From Erythroxylum novogranatense (lineage: Eukaryota; Streptophyta; Magnoliopsida; Malpighiales; Erythroxylaceae), in assembly GCA_029891385.1 (NCBI GenBank), contig CM057234.1, positions 26,088,350-26,152,349 of the forward strand: 64,000 nucleotides of DNA, given 5' to 3'. Positions 58,031-64,000 of the stretch are shown here, piece by piece. A program made the translations under genes and the position numbers. Every line of letters begins with the position of its first letter. Within the stretch, counting starts at the first letter, position 1. The notes beneath the pieces are model-generated. The model was given only the letters and a program-made list of their open reading frames with translations, was not told where the DNA came from and made no database searches.

Positions 58031-58308
58031 AAGTCGACTTATCTAAACATGTAAGTCGACTTATGCATATGTAAGTCGACTTATGCATGTGTAAGTCGAC
58101 TTATGCTACTGTGTACATGCAAGTCGACTTATACAATTGTGCAAGTCGACTTATACAATTGTGCAAGTCGACTTATGCTACTGTGCACGTACAAGTCGAC
58201 TTATACCATTGCGCAAGTCGATTTATGTGCACGAGCAAGTCGACTTATGCATGTGTAAGTCGACTTACCTGAGAATACAAGTCGACTTATGCGTGTGTAA
58301 GTCGACTT
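58031..58308. repeat. Array of 13 AAGTCGACTT palindromes in F leader
   Basis: Copies start at 58031, 58053, 58073, 58093, 58121, 58143, 58165, 58193, 58215, 58237, 58257, 58279 and 58299. Twelve are perfect and one (58215) reads AAGTCGATTT. Steps are 22, 20, 20, 28, 22, 22, 28, 22, 22, 20, 22 and 20 bp. Most copies continue as TTAT. Spacers are partly palindromic too (TGCATGTG, ACAATTGT). Confidence 0.95.
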
Positions 58309-59409
58309 ATATATGTGGAATTGCTTTCTAATCGGCTAATTTCTCAATCCGTGCAGTTCCAATTCACAATACCAAGTGTAATATACTTTACTTTGATGTA
58401 CCAATGAAACACTTTCATTGTATCATGCTTACCATGTATAATCATACTATATATGAAAAACTTGAAATCGATGAATACACTATTATTCACTTAGATTTTC
58501 AAATAAATTTGTGAATATCAAAAAATCTTCCTAAGTATCTCTAGGTAGTCTACACTTTATCAAGACTACTTCGGCACTGGTCACAAAATTGTGACGGCCA
58601 AAACAATCAAGACAATGAAATACACTAACGAGACGCTAATGTGACATATTTGACATCCGAAAATTTTTGAAAACCCAATTTCAAGAAAATCAGTTTGGAA
58701 AGCATACAACATCAATGTAACATATTTTTAATCACATTAAAAATAATCCAAGGCATTGGAACTGAAAAATACACAATCAAACATTCCAAACAAAACAGCT
58801 CCAAAGAACTTTCTCAAACCGCCAAGCTCAGATTTTGCATGAAAACTCATTGAAGCAATTTCAATAAATTCTGAGAAAATTAAAAGTTACAACATGTTCA
58901 CAAATGCTCCATGAATTTTTCAGGATTTATTTTCATCAAAACTCAACCAACCTCAAAGAACAAAGCTAATGTTAAATCTGTGTTCTCAACACGCTTATTC
59001 CTGTAGCACACAATAAATTCTCAAATAAATAGTAAATCACCTAGAAAATATTTTTCCATCCTCATAGACATTCATAAACATCGTAGAGACATGTTGGTGA
59101 AAGAAAATCTGAAAAAAAAAATTCTACAATTTATTCTAGAATTTACAAGCATGCCTGTTCATTGAATGTGCACAAACACAGCAACCAGAACATTAGGGAA
59201 TAAATTAGTAAAACCATACCAAATCACATTGATAAATTCCGAGCTTCCACAGACATATGCAACATCTTGTGAACATATCTGGGAAAGAAAATTTCGAAAA
59301 AAAATATCTCTATACTGATTTCGAATTTGACATTTACAACATGCATCATCGTCACAAGCAATAGGCAGCTCCGACTTATTATGATTTCTTTGTTATATAC
59401 GACACAAGT

Positions 59410-59422
59410 GTCTCTGATACCA
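59410..59422 (-). other. Primer binding site of element F
   Basis: The minus strand TGGTATCAGAGAC lies one base from the 5' LTR end at 59424. It is the initiator-Met primer site used by most copia elements. Confidence 0.9.
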
Positions 59423-59423
59423 C

Positions 59424-61170
59424 TGTAGGAAAATCCCGGTGTGTACATCACATGTACACGGTGCGGAAAACAAAAATTTTTATTCCGGGACCTTCCCGAA
59501 AGCCAGGATCCATATGTCTATATAACAAACTCAAACCATAAAGGCCAAAGGAGACCGTCTCCAACGGTATCCACGCAGAGATTGGAGAACCTAAACGGGA
59601 CAAACCCTTTGACCCGGGAATAGCTAGAACAAATTAAAGACTGCTAAGGAAGATGAAAAACTTGGAGATGAAGCTTTGATGATCGATGGTGAGAAGAGAA
59701 GATGCTTAGGATTTTCTCAAAATCCTTTCTTACTTCTTTCCTCCAAAAGCCACGAAGATCATCATCTTACAAAAGCCAACGATGATCACCCTTCATACTT
59801 TCAATTTTTGTCTTCTAGCCATTAAATGCATTTGATGACAAAACATGAAAATAGAAACTTCTTCTCCTCTCCATCAATCCACGTATACACGTATATATAT
59901 ATATATATATATTAATTCTTTAATTAATTAATAATATATATATATAAATGTCAAGTAGTCCACCACACCGGGTTGGTCCTACCGCCACCGGGTCTCGCAG
60001 ATGAAAAACCACCGGAAACCTTTTTCAGCAATATCGATGTCGCGATCTCATCGGGATCCATTTAATCCTGTTGCTCTCATTTATTGGATCTCTGTCTAAA
60101 ACTATTTTACTAGTCCTCCGAGTCACTCTTATGCGTGTGACCCATTAGGTTTTCGGTTATGTTGGCCACTTAGATTAACACTTAATTTGAGCAAGTCATG
60201 AGCGGTATCTAGCAACACATCATGACCCCCAATTAACCGGAAAGTAATTGGTTTGACGAATGAACCTATATTCATCATGAACCATATCACGAACCTTTCC
60301 ATAGACAATTACCGTGCAATTCGTCCTTTCACCATGCTATACCCCACTTCGTTATGAGTATGGTCAAAGTGTCAACTCTTACTAGACTGACTAAGTCAAA
60401 TCTAGTCCAAGTGATATTAGTTCTTGTCCTGGGACTCATTACTTTATATGTCATCAAGACACTCTTCATGACATATGTACTCCTGCCGAGATTTCCAAGT
60501 AATGACCCGACAAGAGGCCATGGGTATCATCTTCTCGCTATCACGTAGTGGTGAATCCTTTTTGGCTATTCAATTACCTTTGAATACCTCAAGTTGCACT
60601 CCAATCACCACCCTATGAGCGACCTCGTAAGGCAACAAGGAATGGAGTCAAAGCACGTAATCAGATTCAAGATATCCTCGAGCACCTCAAGTCTAAGGAT
60701 ACTGCACTATGCTATGATGAGATTATCAACGACATTAGAATAGACATCCATGTGATGATCTCATAGCAGTCATCCAATGTACTTACTATCTCTAGTAAAC
60801 ATTCACATCTCAACCCTAAATATCTCATATTTACAGCTTCGAGATCCACCGCTGATCAAATCAAGGAGCTTGAGATGTGCTAATCTCTCGGGATTACCAA
60901 TGTCCAGCCAAGAATCCTACGACTAGGATAATTTAGATATCGACATAATTGCACATGATAGGAATCTCAGTAGTATGATCACATCATAATTTCCTTCATG
61001 CTATGTCATATATCATGGACTTCATTAATTTGCTTATAGATCAGTATCAGTTCATAAATAATGAACATCAAATTAATGAAATATGCCTTTCTTTATTTAT
61101 TCATAGAGTATGTACAGAACTTTGTACAAAACGCGCTAAAGGCGATTGCCTTTAGGGCACTACTCTAACA
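59424..61170 (-). repeat. 5' LTR of element F (1747 bp)
   Basis: Partner of 51530-53324. It lacks 41 bp after AGACTGCTA (about 59647) that both the 3' LTR and F2 have, so the loss is a deletion in this copy. An AT run lies at 59892-59912. Confidence 0.92.
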
Positions 61171-61175
61171 CTAAC

Positions 61176-61456
61176 CAGGGCAAACCCTTTGACCCAGGAA
61201 TAGCTAGAGCAAGGGAAAGAGTGCTAGCTCTTACCTTGTTCTTGTAGAGCTTGGAGAAACAATGAAGAAGGAGGATGAGAAGCTTGAAGATGAAGCCTTG
61301 GAGAAGATGATCGATGATGGCTTAAGGAGAAGAACTCTTTCTTCTTTCATCCCTTTCAAAACCCCCGATCCTCCATGCTTCTCATCTTTTTGCCATATGT
61401 CTTTTAACTCTTTAAAGACACATTAAAAGCTAATGGTGGAGGCTTGTCCACGTTAG

Positions 61457-61519
<63 letters not shown>

Positions 61520-62721
61520 GAAATGAATATCAAGGTCCAACATCAATGTCGGTCAGGGTCCTGATGGAAAACACCGAAAATCTATTTCAATATCGATGTC
61601 ATGATCTCATCGATATCTCGATCTCATCGGGATCCATTTAATTCCATTTCTCTCCATATTGGATCTCTGTCCAAAATTTTATATTGAATCTCTCCATCTA
61701 GTCACTCTTATCGTGTGACCCATTAGGTTCCGGTTATGTTTAGATTAACACTTAATTCAAGCAAGTCATGGCGGTATCTAACAACATCATGACCCTAATT
61801 GACGGAAAGTAATTGGTTTGACGAATGAACCTATATTCATCATGAACCATATCACGAACCTTTCCATGACAATTCTTGTGCAATTAGTCCTTTCACCATG
61901 CTATACCCCACTTGGTTATGAGTATGGGCAATATGTCAACTCTTACTATCGACTACGTCAAATCTAGTCAGTGATATCAAGTTCTCGATCACGAATCATT
62001 ACTTTATATGTCACTGAAGACACTCTTCATGACATAAGTACATCGGAGATTTCCAGTAATCACGAAGAGGCCATGGGTATCATCTTCTACTATCGAAGTG
62101 GTGAATTCTCTAATGGCTACTCAATTACCTTGAATACCTCAGCATGTACCCAATCACCACCCATGAGCGACCTTGCAGCAAGCGACAAGGAATTGAGTCA
62201 AAGCACGAGAATCAATATCAAGATATCCTTGAGTACCTCAGTCTAAGGATAGTTACACCATTCTTATGATGAGATTATCACGACATTAGAATAGAAATCC
62301 ATGTGATGATCATAGCAGATCATCGATCTTACTTACTCTAGTAAGCATTCACATCTCGACCCTAAATATCTCATATTTACAGTTTCTAAGATCCACTGCT
62401 TGATCAAATGAAGGAGCTTGAGATATGCTAGTCTTTCTGGATTATCGATGTCCAGTTTCAGTAATCCTATGACTAGGGATAATTTAGATACTGACATAAT
62501 TGCACATGATAGGAATCTCAGTAGTATGATCACATCATAATTTCCTTCATGCTATGTCATGTACCATGGACTTTATTAATTTGCTTATAGATCAATATCT
62601 ATTCATAAATAATGAACATCAAATTAATGAAATATGTCTTTCTTTATTTATTTATAAAGTCTGTACACAACTTTGTACAAAACGTGCTAAAGGCAATTTC
62701 CTTTAGGGCACTACTCTAACA
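61176..62721 (-). repeat. F2 LTR, inner fragment
   Basis: Continues the LTR interrupted at 51529. It is homologous to F's LTR over its length but clearly more diverged, and ends TCTAACA at 62721. It includes a 58-base TA repeat at 61458-61515. With the outer fragment the LTR is about 1.7 kb. Confidence 0.88.
61458..61515. repeat. TA dinucleotide microsatellite
   Basis: About 29 uninterrupted TA units in F2's LTR, an expansion of the shorter AT run found at the same place in F's LTRs. Confidence 0.95.
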
Positions 62722-63090
62722 AAATCTCCCACTTGACCTAAAGTCAATCGCCTTGATATCTAATACCATAGGCGAGTACATGAGAATCAAAATTCTTCGT
62801 GACAATGGCTTTGTCAACGGATCAACAATATTCGCGCTCGTGAGAATTCTTCTATCCGACATCACCTCGATTAATGATCTCCCTAATCAGGTGATATCTG
62901 TGGAGTACGTGTTTGGATCGTTGATGAGACCTTGGTTCCTTTGCTTGCCAATAGCCCCATTATTGTCACAATACAACAGTATGGGCCCATCACAGCTAGG
63001 AACCACACCAAGTTTAGTAATGAACTTTTGATCCAAATTGCTTCCTTTGTCAATTCAAGTGGCAATGTACTCGCTTCTCATTGTTGAATC
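62722..63090 (-). pseudogene. pol: F2 pol stub (PPT and RNase H end)
   Basis: The PPT-like minus-strand AAGTGGGAGATTT is followed by sequence parallel to 53325-53690 of element F (RNase H C-terminus), with more changes. It stops at 63090, where an inverted LTR begins. The rest of F2 is missing. Confidence 0.8.
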
Positions 63091-64000
63091 ATAGAGTAGT
63101 AGATCAAGGCAATCGCTTTTAGCGATTTTGTACAAAGTCAGGTACATACTTTATGAATAAATATAGAAAGGCATATTTCATTAACTTGTTGTTCATTAAT
63201 TATGAATGGATATTGATCTATAAGCAAATTAATGAAGTCCATGATATATGACATAGATGAAGGAAATTGTGATGTGATCATACTACCGAGATTACTATCA
63301 TGTGCAATTATGTCAAGATTCAAATTATCCCTAGTCATAGGATTACCGAGATCGACATCAGAATCCGGAGAGACTAGTACATCTCAAGCTCCTTGATTTG
63401 ATCAAGCAAAGGATCTCAAAAGTCGAATATGAGATATTTAGGTTGAGATGTGGATGCTTACTGAGGTAGTAAGTACATCGATGACCTCGCTATGAGATCA
63501 TCACATGGATGTCCTATTCTAATGTCGCGATAATCTCATCATAGCAATGGTGCAAGTATCCTTAGACTCGAGGTGCTCAAGGATATCTTGGATACCGATT
63601 CTCGCTTTGACTCCATTCCTTGTTGTCTTATGAGGTCGCCATAGGTGGTGATTGGGCACACTTGAGGTATTCAAGGTAATTGAGTAAACAATAGAGGATT
63701 CACCACTTCGTGATAGCGTAAGATGATACCCATGGCCTCTCGTGGTCATTACTTGAAGTCTCTCGTCGAGCATATATGTCATGAATAATGTCTTCATTGA
63801 CATATTAAATAATGAGTCCCACGACAAGAACTGAAATCACTGGATCGGATTTGACATAGTCACCTAGTTAAGAGTTGACACTTTGCCCATACTCATAACG
63901 GTGGGGTATAGTATGGTGAAAGGACTAATTGCACAGTAATTGTCTATGGAAAGGTTCGTGATATGGTTCATGATGAATACATGTTCATTCGCTCAACCAA
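63091..64000 (+). repeat. F3: inverted copy of the copia LTR, running off the window
   Basis: Reverse complement of the F/F2 LTR start region. GAGTAGT...AAGGCAATCGC at 63093 matches the LTR 5' end, and the text then follows the LTR backwards to the window end. It is about as diverged as F2. The first few bases of the LTR are altered, so the junction is not a clean TG terminus. Confidence 0.85.

Larger units (their letters stand above)
57250..59409 (-). other. Long untranslated leader of element F
   Basis: 2.2 kb between PBS and gag, with no coding frame on the sense strand. It holds four TTGGGTTTACCCAA-type hairpins with a 91-bp tandem duplication (57411-57594), and the AAGTCGACTT palindrome array (58031-58308). 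The stretch 58320-59400 shows nothing further I can name. Confidence 0.8.
51530..61170 (-). mobile_element. Element F: Ty1/copia retrotransposon, minus strand, inserted in F2's LTR
   Basis: LTRs 51530-53324 and 59424-61170. On the minus strand they start TGTTAGAGTAGTGCCC and end GGGATTTTCCTACA. TSD CTAAC is perfect at 51525-51529 and 61171-61175. PBS is next to the right LTR and PPT next to the left LTR, so the element reads right to left. Gag, protease, integrase, RT and RNase H occur in copia order but broken. Total 9.6 kb, with an unusually long 2.2 kb leader. Confidence 0.93.

Noticed and set aside
58031..58308. CRISPR-like array of short palindromic repeats with spacers
   Set aside because: Repeats are only 10 bases with 10-18 base low-complexity spacers, inside a plant copia leader. 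No cas genes are present and the setting is eukaryotic.
1..64000. Host genes, tRNA or rRNA genes
   Set aside because: Every stretch with protein resemblance is retrotransposon pol or gag; I saw no cloverleaf or rRNA-like sequence. PBS matches are only 12-14 bases.

Overview
This window is plant heterochromatin-like DNA made entirely of nested LTR retrotransposons. I found no host gene, rRNA, tRNA or CRISPR array. The evidence for a plant is Athila-type and chromodomain (Tekay/Del-type) Ty3/gypsy pol proteins, a plant-type Ty1/copia element, and primer sites matching initiator-Met tRNA. The species cannot be named from the sequence. Every coding region is broken by stops, frameshifts or insertions. 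The only near-continuous frame is the RNase H/integrase/chromodomain half of element B. || Layout, outermost first. Element A (1-44414, Athila-like, + strand, 5' end outside the window) carries decayed gag-pol. Its integrase gene is split at 4944/40924 by element B (4945-40923, Tekay-like chromovirus, TSD TGGGG). B is split in turn by three insertions. G (9650-12080) is a reverse-oriented solo LTR in the reverse transcriptase gene. H (12732-27643) is a solo LTR in the RNase H region with perfect TSD ATAAG. D (30979-40371) is a two-LTR element in B's 3' LTR with perfect TSD AAATT. H itself contains C (13567-25565), a two-LTR element with 4.2 kb LTRs. C and D have LTRs, PBS and PPT but no coding frame (LARD-like). 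Right of A lie the tail of a 5' LTR, a coding-dead internal region and a 3' LTR of element E (44415-51356). E's 3' LTR is cut by F2 (51357-51529 plus 61176-63090), a copia-type LTR with a stub of pol. F2 is cut by a full copia element F (51530-61170, minus strand, TSD CTAAC). The window ends in an inverted copy of the same copia LTR (F3, 63091-64000). || How the parts work together. B has the recognisable enzymes. C, D and E have only cis signals, so they must have been mobilised by a partner's proteins. Their internal regions hold faint colinear relics of RT and RNase H, suggesting decayed pol rather than foreign filler. || The most unusual content is noncoding structure. (1) A 7-9 bp hairpin with a four-base loop sits immediately before the polypurine tract in B, C, D and E, with compensatory changes. 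(2) C and D LTRs carry arrays of micro-hairpins about 21 bp apart whose stems differ in sequence but stay paired. (3) A paired-hairpin module lies just upstream of a splice-acceptor-like CAG in five gypsy LTR families, and its second hairpin also occurs in B. (4) A CpG-rich palindromic motif (CACGTCGCGACG) patch occurs in LTRs of otherwise different families, including Athila. (5) The copia leader carries thirteen AAGTCGACTT palindromes at 20/22/28 bp spacing and four covarying hairpins. LTR pairs also differ in an odd way at CHG sites, which may be consensus error in methylated DNA, so ages and frameshifts should be read with care.
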